NCBI GenBank assembly: GCA_009746045.1
Contig: RPFO01000264.1
Coordinates: 682,001 to 746,000 of the forward strand
DNA from: Mesostigma viride
Taxonomy: Eukaryota > Streptophyta > Mesostigmatophyceae > Mesostigmatales > Mesostigmataceae
Reading direction: 5' to 3'
DNA length: 64,000 nucleotides
In this document: positions 24,201 through 34,326 of the stretch, piece by piece
Position numbering within the stretch: position 1 is the first letter of the stretch
Layout: every line of letters starts with the position of its first letter
The notes under the pieces: generated by a model
Databases searched by the model: none
What the model was told of the DNA's origin: nothing
What the model saw: the letters and a program-made list of their open reading frames with translations, nothing else
Made by a program: the position numbers and the translations under genes

Positions 24201-25066
24201 TGCAGGCTTGGCCCCCTGCAGCAGAGGGTCACATTGGCAAAACAGGTGATCAGCAACCTATCACCTCTTCACTTGTGGAAATAGCTCAGCCACTAGCTGC
24301 ACGTTCCAAACGCAGCCTAGCAGAAGCTGTCCGCATTTTACAATCAGCACATAGAGCTAAAGCTCAAACTGCTGCAGGATCAGCTAAGGTGGGTAAGGTT
24401 GGGCAGAATGACAATAGCCCATTCTTGGTTGCAGTGGACACACAAGCCCAGGTCAGCATTATTAGTGCACTGGCTGTGCCCCATTTGCCTTTGGAACCTT
24501 CACCCTGGCACCATGTGGCTGATTTCTCAGGGCAGTCATCACTCAAGGTACAAGGTCAGGTAATGTTGACTATACTTGGTATCCCAACCCCTTTCCAGGT
24601 ATTGGAAGGTTATAAAGGTAATGCCTTGTTGGGTGATCCCTTTCTCTCTTACCCTGGTGTCATTATCTCCAGTGATAGACTGGCCATCCAGGACCTGGGT
24701 GGTGCTGATCTGAATCATTTCAAAATTCCTCTTCAAACACTTATTCAAACCAACATTGCTTCTGTAAAATTTGCTACCCCCAAGTATGCTCCAGGGCAAG
24801 AACCTTGTGTGGCAGATTTGGTTCATAATCAAAAACTTCATCCAACATCCTTTGGATTGGGCAAGCATGATGTGGCAAAAATGTCTCCTCTTTCTTATGA
24901 ACAGATAGAGCAAGACTGTCGCACACACATAGGGTTCCTAAAATGGGTGGAGGCCTTCAACAAGGCCAGGGAAGAATGGGTAGTGCCAGATCCCCTTAGC
25001 CCCTCTCACACTCCACCTGTCACACCTATTGACGAAAAGCCTGCAGGGTGCAGCACTTGCGCCTGA
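24201..25066 (+). pseudogene. F protease-like domain
   Basis: Same open frame as the integrase C-terminus. VAVDTQAQVSII (Asp near 24437), VADFSGQSSLKV, ILGIPTPF and ALLGDPFL form a retropepsin-like pattern, with Gln in place of the active-site Gly. It lies after integrase and before RT, where copia elements usually have nothing. It presumably cleaves the polyprotein, but activity with this active site is untested. Confidence 0.75.
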
Positions 25067-26497
25067 AGTTTGTGTGTAAACATAAGCCAGCAGCAGATGG
25101 GTCAGTCATTTTTCATGCTAGACCTTGTGTGACAGAGTTCAAGGGAACCACTGATCTGACAGAAGCAGAGCTGTACACGCCAGGCATTCAGCAAACTTCT
25201 TTAAAAATCTTGCTGTCTGTCTTTGTGGGTCATCTAAATGACGGGGATGATTATATCTGCAAGGCTACAGACATTAAAAGGGCCTTCCTGAAAGGCTCAC
25301 CTGAGATAGCACAACAAGTGTGGCATGGTCAGGTGTATGTAGTCTCCACTCCCTGAGTTTGGGCAAAACATATCCCTCAGCAGTACCTGAAAGCTAACAT
25401 AGGTGTTGAAGGGCTGCAATCAGCCCCTCGCATTTTCAGGATGTCAGCTCAGGCAGTGTTTGAAAAGCTAGGGGCTAGATATGATGACATAGACCCTTGC
25501 TTCTTTGTGGTACCACACCCTCATGGCATACTCACCTTTGTGTGGTATGGGGATGATCAGCTGATTGCTGGGCCAAGGCGTGCTGTAGAGGATTTTATTC
25601 AACAAGTGTCACAGCACTTTGAGATTGGCAAGCAAGTAGAGCTCGGTACCACTGCATGCCATAAAATTTTGTGGCACAATGTTACAACTTCAGCAGCATG
25701 ACAGCCAGTGGGTGTGTGCACTATACTCTCCTACTGATTACATGCACAGCTGCTTAATTGGAGGTTCTGCAAACAAAAATCAAACCTGGTGCATGTCCCA
25801 CCATTAGAGGCAAGCTGGGGTGGTTGTGCTCCACCTGTGCACCTCACCTGGCTGTGGCTACTGTAGCAGAGTTGATGATGATGTCTTGATGCAAGTAGGT
25901 CACAAAGCCATCACCAAAACTCTCCAGGAAGGCCCTCCCCTTATCTTGCATTCCTTGGATCTCCACAAAACCATTCACATCCAAGCTATGATGGATAGTT
26001 CCATGGAGTCCAGGCAGATCACCAAGTTGAAGGCAAGGGAGTCAGGCTTGTATTTTGTGCAGAATGATGATGCACCCTTGTCTCTCATTTCATGGTACAG
26101 CCGGTTGCATAGACGCAAGGCTGTCAGCAGCAATGCTGCTGAGTGCAGGGCAGTGGTGTCAGCAGTGCTTCATGCAAGATACTCGAATCATGTGCTGGTT
26201 TGGTTGCAGATGCAAGCAGGCAGCAGCGCTGGGGTGGTTGCACACTTGCTCACTGACAGTCAGTCAGTCCTCAGCTTCCTTGCTAACCCCTATGCTGTGC
26301 ACACTGATCTTGACTGGGTGGTCCTCAAACAGGAATCCACCTACCGGGAGTCCACCCGTCACGTGGAGGACAAGCACAACGCTGCTGACGCACTTACTAA
26401 AGTGCCTCAGCAGGCAGCTGATCAGTATCAGCTGTTGTACCACCTGATGAACCCGTACGGCAAGCAGGCAACCCTGCCCCATCGGGGGGACGCCTAG
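25040..26497 (+). pseudogene. F RT and RNase H
   Basis: RT: LRLKFVCKHKPA, RPCVTEFKGTTDL, ELYTPGIQQTSLK, DIKRAFLKG, then a stop near 25354, FVWYGDDQLIAG (YGDD near 25550) and a frame change near 25700-25850. RNase H: AMMDSSMESRQI, VSSNAAECRAVV, LTDSQSVLSFL, LDWVVLKQE and NAADALTKVPQ. Family match to copia RT/RH is clear, with GDD instead of the usual VDD. Broken by at least one stop and two shifts. Confidence 0.8.
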
Positions 26498-27155
26498 CAG
26501 GTCCCTGTTAACCAGGGGCACCTAGGTAACCCAGTACCCCTTGGGCAGGTCCAAGGGGCAGGTTGTGCTTCCAGTAAGGGGGGTTGGTTGGAGTCTGTTT
26601 TTTTCTGCATCTGCGTGCCCTATGCCAATAAAGTCTTTTGATTTTTCACACACCATGGAATTTCGTGCTGCTCACCTTCATATAGGTGGGCAGGGGATGT
26701 ATCATACTCTCATTGTCCATTAGGGTTGTATACCTTGGTGGATAGGCCTTGAGCTCAGTGGCTCAGGTGCCTCCCATTCAAGTGGAGGGTCAAACCTCCC
26801 TTGACAGATGGCTTCCCAGGACCCCAGTTCACTGTGGGTTTCCTGGGCCACCTGGCCTCACTGTTCAGTGGCAGTAAAGGCATGGGTGCTGTCATGTTGT
26901 CTAGTACAATGTGATCAGCCCAGGTACAGGATGCAATATTCCTGTCACCTGTCACCAGGACTTCAGATCCCACTGTGCAGGGCAGGGGTGGCTGGTCCTC
27001 ACACGTTGTGCAGGTGCAGCGTGGACAGTTCAGGGTGCAATAAACCTGGCTACTGTCACTCCTCAGGTTGCAGGTGACCTGAGCTCAGTTGCCCCAGCCT
27101 GGCTGGGTGCTATGTTTTCTGAGTGGCCGATGATGATGGAACAACATGGGACCTC
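26498..27155 (+). other. F 3' region, first part
   Basis: No gene. Contains AATAAAG near 26625 and a hairpin GGAGG-GTCAAA-CCTCC near 26786. It stands where A, D and G have their T-arm-like hairpin, but the loop has six bases and no TCGA. Confidence 0.4.
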
Positions 27156-28880
27156 TTAACCCTTCTATTGTGTCAACTGGAACCGCCAGAACGGACTGAG
27201 TATGGGCATCTTAGTAAGTATGAGAGTATCTAGCCAAATAACATTTTCTGGCCCACCCTTGGAACCAAGGATGCTTTTATATCAAATAACTTTGGGGTCA
27301 TGTCATTGGTCACATATCTATGCCCCACAGCTGCTATAAATAGCACCCCCCCCAAGGGGGTACGGTGCATATGGGGTTCAAGAGATATATAATGCAATAT
27401 GGACCATTTCTCAAAATCTGCCGACCCTGGCCCTTTGAGGGGAGTTTAAGATAATCACAGGCATGCCATAGATGCATTCACAACATGACATGCCATAGAA
27501 CTGCACAGGCTAGCTAGCATACAGCCCAAAATAGCTCAGACCGTTATAACGGGTGCAGTTATTTTGGGGTGTCTTGCTAGCACTACCGTATAGGCATTCA
27601 ATTCCAACGTGGCACAAAACATCATAGATGGCCACACATGGATTCCCAAACACATTTCCAGCTTTAAAGTCACAACATCATGCTATACAACAAGTATAAA
27701 GCTTGTGCCAAGGCCCCAAACCAAGCGTATAACGGGTTCACAAGGAGCTACATTATCAATGCATCCAACACACTGTAAAGCAATTCCAATGATTGGCAAT
27801 GATAGAAAAAACAAAAGAACTAACCTGGTTATGCTTCCATGCAAGCAGGCCCTGGCCATTCATGTTTCTTGCATGCATTATGGACGCACAAGCAGAAGGA
27901 TAACTTGGGCCAGCAAACCAAGAAGCAATGCCTAGAGCTGGCCAGAAAACCACTTGTCTCGCTATGTCTGTGCAGGGAAAAGCATCCCGTTATCAAGCCC
28001 ACCATGTTTAGAGACAATACCAAACGCTACTTCACTGGTTTCGTTGAAGCCTCAGCTAATAGCAATCAAATCTGGTCCAAAATCTGCGTGACGTAGTGGT
28101 ATTCCCCAACCATCACAAGCGAACGCGTACAAGCACTAAAGCAACAAAACGACAAGCAAAAACCATCGATTACATGTCTACAACTAGTTTATAAACGATA
28201 GGACGACTTGGTACTGTAATGTATAAACGCTAACACGTTAATACGTACCAGGTCGAAACCGCAGATTACCTGCTGTGCGGGAGCCATCACTCCCACCTCA
28301 CGGACATAGCCTCGAACCTTTCCTGGCCGTCATCGCTAATAAAACATGTCAAGAATAACGTAGCAAGTCTATCCACGCGCAAATATATGGACGTTTGCTG
28401 CCGAACAACAGGTAGCATACGCACTGTCACCGCCTGACCGCTGACAGGATCTGCCGCACCGATTAGAACCTAGAGACATACTTGCGCACATCCAGACGCT
28501 TCACGGCCAGAGATATAACCTTTATAACACTCAAGGATAATTACTACAAGATTTGAGTTCAAAATTCCAAGCCATGCTCTCGTACCAGTCATTTGCCTGC
28601 ACCGCCATAGCCGCGGACGTCAATTATTTTCATTCACGTCGGTCCCGTTTGACCATGGTACCCCCCCAGCTTTGATTGAGTATATCTCCCTGGCCAGTTG
28701 TCCAAAGTACGGTCTGAATAGTGCCAGGCAAAGCTTACATCTAGATCTTTCGATCCCCCCAGGTTTGACCGTTGAATTATTTTTGGCGCGGCGCCTGGTT
28801 CTGCCACAAACTCAGTCCGTTAGAGTGGCGCGAGTTCAACTGGCGCCACGAAAACGGACTCAGTACAAATTAAGGGTTAA
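27156..28880. mobile_element. TTAA-flanked inverted-repeat element T1 (piggyBac-like, non-autonomous)
   Basis: TTAA at 27156-27159 and 28877-28880. Inside, the ends read CCCTTCTATTG and, on the other strand, CCCTTAATTTG, like the CCCT ends of piggyBac elements. The motif GGACTGAGT (or ACTCAGTCC) occurs near both ends (about 27194, 28810 and, as a variant, 28855). No transposase ORF is present. It interrupts the F 3' region and contains repeat R1. Confidence 0.6.
27727..28310. repeat. Dispersed repeat R1, copy 1
   Basis: Diverged match to 44071-44640, including CTATGCTTCCATGCAAGCAG, TGGCCAGAAAACCACTTGT, AATCTGGTCCAAAATCTGC and GTGGTATTCCCCAACCATCA. Non-coding, class unknown. Confidence 0.7.
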
Positions 28881-29189
28881 AAGGTTTACCTTGGCATTTT
28901 TTTGACAGTGGCTCTCTATGCTGGTGAAGCACTCCCTGGATAGGCACGCAGGCATGACTATCTCCCTTATGGGCTCGCGAGGAGGAGGAACTCCCCGGGT
29001 CTGTTGAGCTAAACTTGATGCCACCAGAAGTATTGCACTAGTTCTGGGGCCCATTTTTTTTTTCAGTCCAGATGTTGCAGTATGGGTGTCAGTTGCTCAG
29101 CACCTCAGTCAGCTTGGAGTCAGTCTCCTAGCTGGGCAGGATCAGGCTTGAAGTTGCTAGCCTTCAACCTGAAAGGAAAACATAATGGG
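28881..29189 (+). other. F 3' region, last part, with polypurine tract
   Basis: No gene. Ends GAAAGGAAAACATAATGGG immediately before AGTTAG of the 3' LTR, a purine-rich plus-strand primer. Confidence 0.55.
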
Positions 29190-29641
29190 AGTTAGATGAG
29201 ATGCTTAGGCTGACACACGGATTTCTGGCCTGCGCGCCGCGTATTGCCTACCGCGGCTGAGCGGGACACCTCAGTACTGTACGGCAGGTCGTACAGTCCT
29301 GAGGTGTCATGTGGACTGATGTGCAGTTAGTGCCAGACTGTGCCTAGGCTCTAGCTCGACCTGCCAGATCCGGGTTATCCGGGTCTGACGGGCCGAGTGT
29401 AGTCGATGCTAGTGACGTGGTCGCATGGCATTGCAGTGTACAGTTGTCCACTGGTAGACGCTGCAGGCAGCGCTGCCATAGGCATATAGGCGTAGCACTG
29501 GGGAGTGCCACAGCACCGAGTTTGCACACGGCAGAGTTCCATTCTGAGCTCGTTGAGTTTCCCTTGTATTATTTGCATACTACAATCTCTCTCCACTCTC
29601 ATCATCATTGAGTTGTCCGCCGCTATCTCGGCTTTCCAACT
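29190..29641 (+). repeat. F 3' LTR (452 bp)
   Basis: Direct repeat of 18736-19187 with about six differences seen by eye (for example CGACCTG for CGACCCG). Ends CCAACT before GAAGC. Confidence 0.9.
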
Positions 29642-30043
29642 GAAGCCAGCTGCGACGTTGTAGAGTGTCAATGTGTAGGCTGCTGGCAGGTCCGCAGGCT
29701 GAAAGCGTCGAACCACCACTTTCTCCCCCACGCTGATATAAGGAAATGCGTCTTTTACCCTTGCGGGGGTCAGATCGGTTAGCATTTTCTTTACCATTTC
29801 GGCTGTGCGAAATTTGACGTGAATATTCGGCTGGTTTTCAACTCCCCCACAGATGGTGCCACCGAATCCGCACACCTTTTCTTCCACATGTTTCTTCTCG
29901 TCGAGGGACAGACTTGCTTCACCGTGTATTTCAACAACCGCAATCCGTTCTTGGAGTTGATTAGCCCGCGCAGTCATGGCTGGGCTCCATATGATTTTTC
30001 CGCTGACTTTGTCTGCTGTGGTAGCGGGTTTGTATGTAGCCAT
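29642..30043 (-). pseudogene. LINE ORF1, N-terminal part
   Basis: Starts ATGGCTACATAC in sense. Residues include MATYKPATTADKVSGK, a Gly/Cys-rich segment CGFGGTICGG, and IHVKFRTAEMVKKML. The strand-loop TLTLYNVAAGF at the cut resembles the RNP2 strand of an RRM, as found in some LINE ORF1 proteins. It joins in frame to 18735 once F and its duplicated GAAGC are removed. ORF1 proteins coat the LINE RNA. Confidence 0.65.
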
Positions 30044-30387
30044 GGAGTTGTAGCACCGGCCCTGCGTTGGTGGTGAGGAGGAGACGGAAACAAGGAGAGA
30101 AAACGTGTTAGTAAGTCATCGCGGCTGGCTACCTGCGCATCTAGGGGGAGCTGAGATGTTAAAGCCACATCACATCCTTGTCCAAGTAATGTCGGCTGGT
30201 GTTGTCAAAGGTGTCTGGGCGATTTCCAATCACCATGTGTGGCACAGACTATTCCATAGTCCCAGCGCCTGTTAAAGGGTTTTCCGTGTTGTAGGAGACT
30301 AGGCCCCGGGGTAACTACTGGCCCATCCAAAGGGGCTGGCCCGTGCCAGCGCCACATTGCCAATGGGCGTTCGTATCCTGGCCTAGC
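30044..30387 (-). other. Probable LINE 5' leader
   Basis: No gene. In the LINE sense this precedes the ORF1 ATG, so it is probably 5' untranslated sequence. It is cut by A2 at 30388. Confidence 0.4.
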
Positions 30388-31004
30388 AGTTAACGTAAAG
30401 GATTTACGTTAGATGGATAGAGATTGTTACGCTCTTTCCAACGGCACCTTGAACGCCTCATTTGGTTAAGGAACGTAAAAGTTATGACGTTTCCTAGGCT
30501 GTGCCGACAGTACCCGGCGCGCCACTGTGGGCGCGTACGGACACAGGATGTACAAGTGTCACTTTGATAGTCCGCAGGACGTTGACAGGACTTGTACAGG
30601 ACTTGATGGTCAATTGATAGGTAGGCGCACTGTAGCGCGCCAGGACCTATGAGACAATTGATGCTGAGTAGTGTACGGATAGGTCCACAGGACTAGCCGT
30701 ATGGACAATTGATAGATCTGCGCGCCAAAGGCGTGCCAGAGTCTGTGTAATCAATTGATTGACAGTTCAGCTGTGACAGTGCAGCTGAATACTTGGACGC
30801 GTCCCTAGCAAGCTATATGTGTGACTTGGTCGCACCGGGACGCTAGTTCTTGCGTGCACGTTCTCTTGGCACTGCGACCCTGTCGCCTGTGCTGCGTGCA
30901 GTCTTGGAAGTGACGTGACTTACGTCTGTGTTTCCTTGTTATTAATAAAGGCAACTTCCTGCAAGAACCATGGCAGAATTCGTGGCATTCTCGCCCTCAC
31001 AACT
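30388..31004 (+). repeat. A2 5' LTR (617 bp)
   Basis: Begins AGTTAACG, where TAACGTAAA and TTTACGTTA form a 9-bp inverted repeat around 3 bases. Ends CACAACT. It is followed by CGTATTACAACTCGTATTAC, a 13-base direct duplication at the place where a primer site is expected. Confidence 0.9.
30611..30759 (+). promoter_or_regulatory. Four CAATTGAT motifs in LTR A U3
   Basis: CAATTGAT at 30611, 30655, 30706 and 30752, spaced 44, 51 and 46 bases. Present in all A LTRs. Regular spacing suggests a repeated protein-binding site; this is inference. Confidence 0.5.
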
Positions 31005-31041
31005 CGTATTACAACTCGTATTACACGCTCTGTTAAAAAGA

Positions 31042-31751
31042 TGCCAAATTCTGAAGAATTCCGGATTCCCGAAGACGAGGAAATAGCCGCTCCGCCGGCT
31101 GGTCCTTCGTCAAGACCGACTGCGCCGTCGTGGCAGCAATTGCTCGACGAAGTTACGATTTCGCTCGACGAGCTTCATCGTCAACAGCGCGCAGCTCATC
31201 CATTGCTCGGGGATAACCCCGAGGACCCCGATTTGCCAGCACTGGTGCCGGCTATCCGCAACCTGTTGGACCAGATTCGAAACATTTTATCGACATTTAC
31301 GGTCCAGGTGCGGGGAGGTTTGCGGTCGGTGACCGAAGTCACGACTGCCATTGAGGAGTTGGACAACGTCCTCTCTTCACTCACCGGTTACCAGAGAAAC
31401 CTGCAAAACTGGGCATCGCTACGCACGGGGGGCGCGCCGGCGGTGTCAACAAATTTGTTTCAAGATCTCGCGTTGCTATCGCTGCTCACTCGCGGCGTAC
31501 GCAGTCGTGAGCGCCAGGTTCTAATTAACCTGGTGGCATTTCTCGCATCTGTGCGAGAGTGGATTCCCGCGGGGTGGGAATTGTTAACGATCTTTACACA
31601 TCCTCTGCGCCTCGTCGCGCGTCGGCGCGTCGCAACTTACGCGGCGGGGAGCACACCGGTTTTAATACATACCGGTGCAGGTCCGGAGCTGGATATGGAG
31701 GATCGTGAGTTCGTATACACGTACTGCGACTTCAGGGGCCTTGACTACTAG
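31042..31751 (+). CDS. A2 ORF1, intact 236-codon ORF of unknown function before gag
   Basis: ATG lies 37 bases after the LTR. The protein begins MPNSEEFRIPEDEEIAAPPA, has a long, probably helical middle (about residues 30-125, heptad-like Leu/Ile: LLDEVTISLDELHRQQ, ALVPAIRNLLDQIRNIL, TAIEELDNVLSSL), then a Leu- and Arg-rich part and an acidic/aromatic end (MEDREFVYTYC). No zinc knuckle or enzyme motif is present. It is conserved with A1. It may be a second structural protein or a leader regulator; copia elements do not usually have a separate ORF here. The stop is followed by CTAATTTTCTTTTGCAG, which resembles a 3' splice site. Confidence 0.65.
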
Positions 31752-31920
31752 TCGGCCTAATTTTCTTTTGCAGTACTCGTCGACATTTTTGTCGAATTTT
31801 CGGCGGCAATTCGCGGGGGCGGCAGCGACACCGGCGCAGGCGGCAGTGGCGACACAAAAATTTTGTACATAATTTTCTGCTGCTTTGCTAAGGTGTTCTT
31901 TGAATAGCTTGTAGTGCAGG

Positions 31921-32546
31921 ATGGCTGAGGGACGCCGTAGCAAGGGCCCAGCCAGTGGGAATAATAATGGGGGTGCTGGTAGTGGAACCGCTCACGTAGA
32001 TGACGTGGGGCTTACCGGAGAGATTACCAACCTTCCTCACAATAATAATAATGCACAAGCTGTTCATGGCTTTGATCTCACCACACAGGGTCTTTTAATT
32101 GTTAATCAGCTGCAGCCTGTAACCTCAGACTCCAAGCCTAAGCAGGCTGAAGAGTTTGTGGAAGGATTGGAAGGGTTCCCTAGCTTGTACGGTGGTACAA
32201 ATTACTATCAAATCTGGATAGGAAGTAGCACTTTTGGCAAGTGTACTGACCAGATTAAGGACCTGACCAGGGAGTGCAAGAAGGCCAATAAGGCCTGGGC
32301 ACTGTATGTAGCTGAGCTGAAGGAGCTGCTGGAAGACCAGCGAAAGAAGGTCGGCATCCATTGGCAAGACAAGTATCAAGGGTGGGAGGTCAAAGGGGAT
32401 CTCATCCAGAATTTCCTTAGCTATTGCAAAATGGTTGAGGAAGGCAGGGCCCACGGTTTCAACGTGGCAGACAACATAGCCCTGACCAACTGGTTGAAGG
32501 TCTCAGGGCTGGATAAGGCCACACGTGGATCCCTCAAGGTCATGTG
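31921..32546 (+). pseudogene. A2 gag, N-terminal part, cut by B
   Basis: ATGGCTGAGGGACGCC start, 170 bases after ORF1. An Asn/Gly-rich head is followed by a capsid-like region (EEFVEGLEGFPSLYGG, ADNIALTNWLKVSGLDKATR). The frame is broken at 32546 by B, which duplicated ATGTG; it resumes at 38096. Before the B insertion the gag frame was open. Confidence 0.8.
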
Positions 32547-33290
32547 TGTCAAATATCTAGCGATGTTTCTCTACTTTTGTCACGCATTATGGTATCACGC
32601 ATTATATGCGGGGAAAATTGACGCCGTCAGCTAGGTGTTTATTTACACGACTTGTTGTTGGGTTTGCATCCCTATTAATTGCACCCACAGGTCGTTGACT
32701 AACTTAATATCATATACAATGTTTGAGTGTACTAAAATCCGAATGATGTTGCTCGGAATACAGCAAGCGTTACCTGTCAGCACCGTTACAGGTGCCGTAA
32801 TTTACATCGGCTCTCTCCGGATCAGATCAGGTCCGCAGTTTGTGGTGCCGCCCTGGAGGCGATAGGACTTTGAGCCTATCAGACCACACACACAATGTAC
32901 CATGATGTGGACAATAGATTACAGGCTGCAAAGTCGTTATTATCTAGTGTTCTTTCCGTGGTTGTAGAGACGCTAAGCTGCAGTGCCGTCAGATGTAAAT
33001 CAACGGTGCATAATGCATTAGCCGCCACTACTTTGTGTGCCTAGAGTTGTTTTGCTTGCTAGCCGTGTGTGGCCCCGACCCAGTGTTGGTCGTGTGACCC
33101 TGCCCAGTGTTGGCATTGTCATTTGCCCTGGCCCAGTGTTGGCTATGGTAGACTGCGCCCAGTGTTGGCCGCACCGTGTTTTCCACTCTCAGTAAACGTA
33201 TTTTAATACAAGAAGTCTTTTCCATACACTTGTGCAATATCTGGGTCATAACAGGCAAAAGATCTTTCCTCCGAGCCCCGGTTTCTGACA
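32547..33290 (+). repeat. B 5' LTR (744 bp)
   Basis: Identical by eye to 37347-38090. Holds four copies of CCAGTGTTGG between about 33080 and 33170. The primer site TGGTATCGAG follows directly. Confidence 0.95.
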
Positions 33291-33306
33291 TGGTATCGAG
33301 TAGCGA

Positions 33307-33708
33307 GTGATGCCTATGAACCCATATTTTCCAATTCCCAACGACCGCAACCTGAGATCTGGAATTGAGCTTTTTCAATTTCCCGAAGAATCTTGCCCAG
33401 ACTACCTCGCAAGAGCAAATCTGCTTTTTGCCCAAGTTGAAGACATCTTCCCGGGCGTGTTTCCTGAATCTGCCTACTGCCGCTGGCTCCTGCGTGGCAT
33501 TCGACAAGAATTTTTCAACTGTGTGTGTTTCAGCGAACTTCCAGACTTTTCAATCAGAAATCTACAGGATCTGCTCGACAACAACGCAGTATCTCTGGAG
33601 AGATTAAATCACACTTTACTTCACATTACAAATCTCCAACGCAATCAAGAACATGTCGGGAGGTGCGCCAGCTGTGGCACGAGAAGTCAAGGAGAGCAGC
33701 GTTCTTAG
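33307..33708 (+). CDS. B upstream ORF, overlapping gag
   Basis: About 132 codons, first ATG at 33310, opening 20 bases after the LTR. Residues include FPIPNDRNLRSGIELF, FPEESCPDYLARANLL and YCRWLLRGIRQEFFN, compact and helical-looking, and it ends with CASCGTRSQGEQRS in the 56-base overlap with gag (+1 relation). It is not recognised. The middle loosely recalls short retroviral-type gag helices, so it may be a first part of gag joined by frameshifting. Confidence 0.5.
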   Translation: MMPMNPYFPIPNDRNLRSGIELFQFPEESCPDYLARANLLFAQVEDIFPGVFPESAYCRWLLRGIRQEFFNCVCFSELPDFSIRNLQDLLDNNAVSLERLNHTLLHITNLQRNQEHVGRCASCGTRSQGEQRS

Positions 33709-34326
33709 TGCTCTCAAGAATCTCAACTTCGATGGGAGCGACCCCAAGAAATTCACCGGATTCCGAATCAAGGCGGAAGGGCAATTCGACGCCCTCGGAT
33801 ATTCAGATGTACTAGCTGGAAAGGATCCGATCGTGGTAAAGCAGCAAAAAATTGGCTACGCTGCCCTGATTGCTGGCCTCGACGGCAACGCGCTACTGCA
33901 TGCCGCTACGGCCCCCAACAAGTATATGCACGAGGCGTGGACCGTCCTGGTTGACGTCTATGGACATGACGAAACGACATCCACCCATCAGGCCGCGACA
34001 CTTGAGGAACTGCTGTCGGCTGAGCAGATTCCCATGGATTCTGTTCCTGCAAATATCAATCTCACCGAACGAAAGTACCTGGAATATAATAAACTAAGCA
34101 ACAATAAACTCCATGATTCTATCCTGGTGACATCACACCGCCGCAGACTTCCTGCCCAGTATGGCCCCGTCCTGGCGGCGTACAACCTTCCCCCCGACTT
34201 GACGTGGAAAGACTACAAGACCGCCGTCCTGAAAGTGGACGACCATCTGCGTGTGCACCGCGCGGCCCAAGCTGGCAGCTCAGATTCCAGTGCACCAGTG
34301 TATCATACTGCTGCCTGCCCCCACTG
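33653..34326 (+). pseudogene. B gag, N-terminal part, cut by C2
   Basis: ATG at 33653 (MSGGAPAVAREVKESSVLSA). Capsid-like features of the UBN2/copia type: FDGSDPKKFTGFRIKAEGQF, AWTVLVDVYGHDETT, then a linker HRAAQAGSSDSS. C2 splits it after CACTG; the frame continues at 37106. Structural protein of the particle; the open frame and identical LTRs suggest it was intact until the recent C2 insertion. Confidence 0.8.

Noticed and set aside
27156-28880. piggyBac transposase gene inside T1 or T2
   Set aside because: No ORF longer than about 130 codons and no DDD/DDE pattern seen; both look non-autonomous.
32635-32865. 76-codon frame inside LTR B (also at 37435-37665)
   Set aside because: It lies wholly inside the LTR, is duplicated only because the LTR is, and has no motif.
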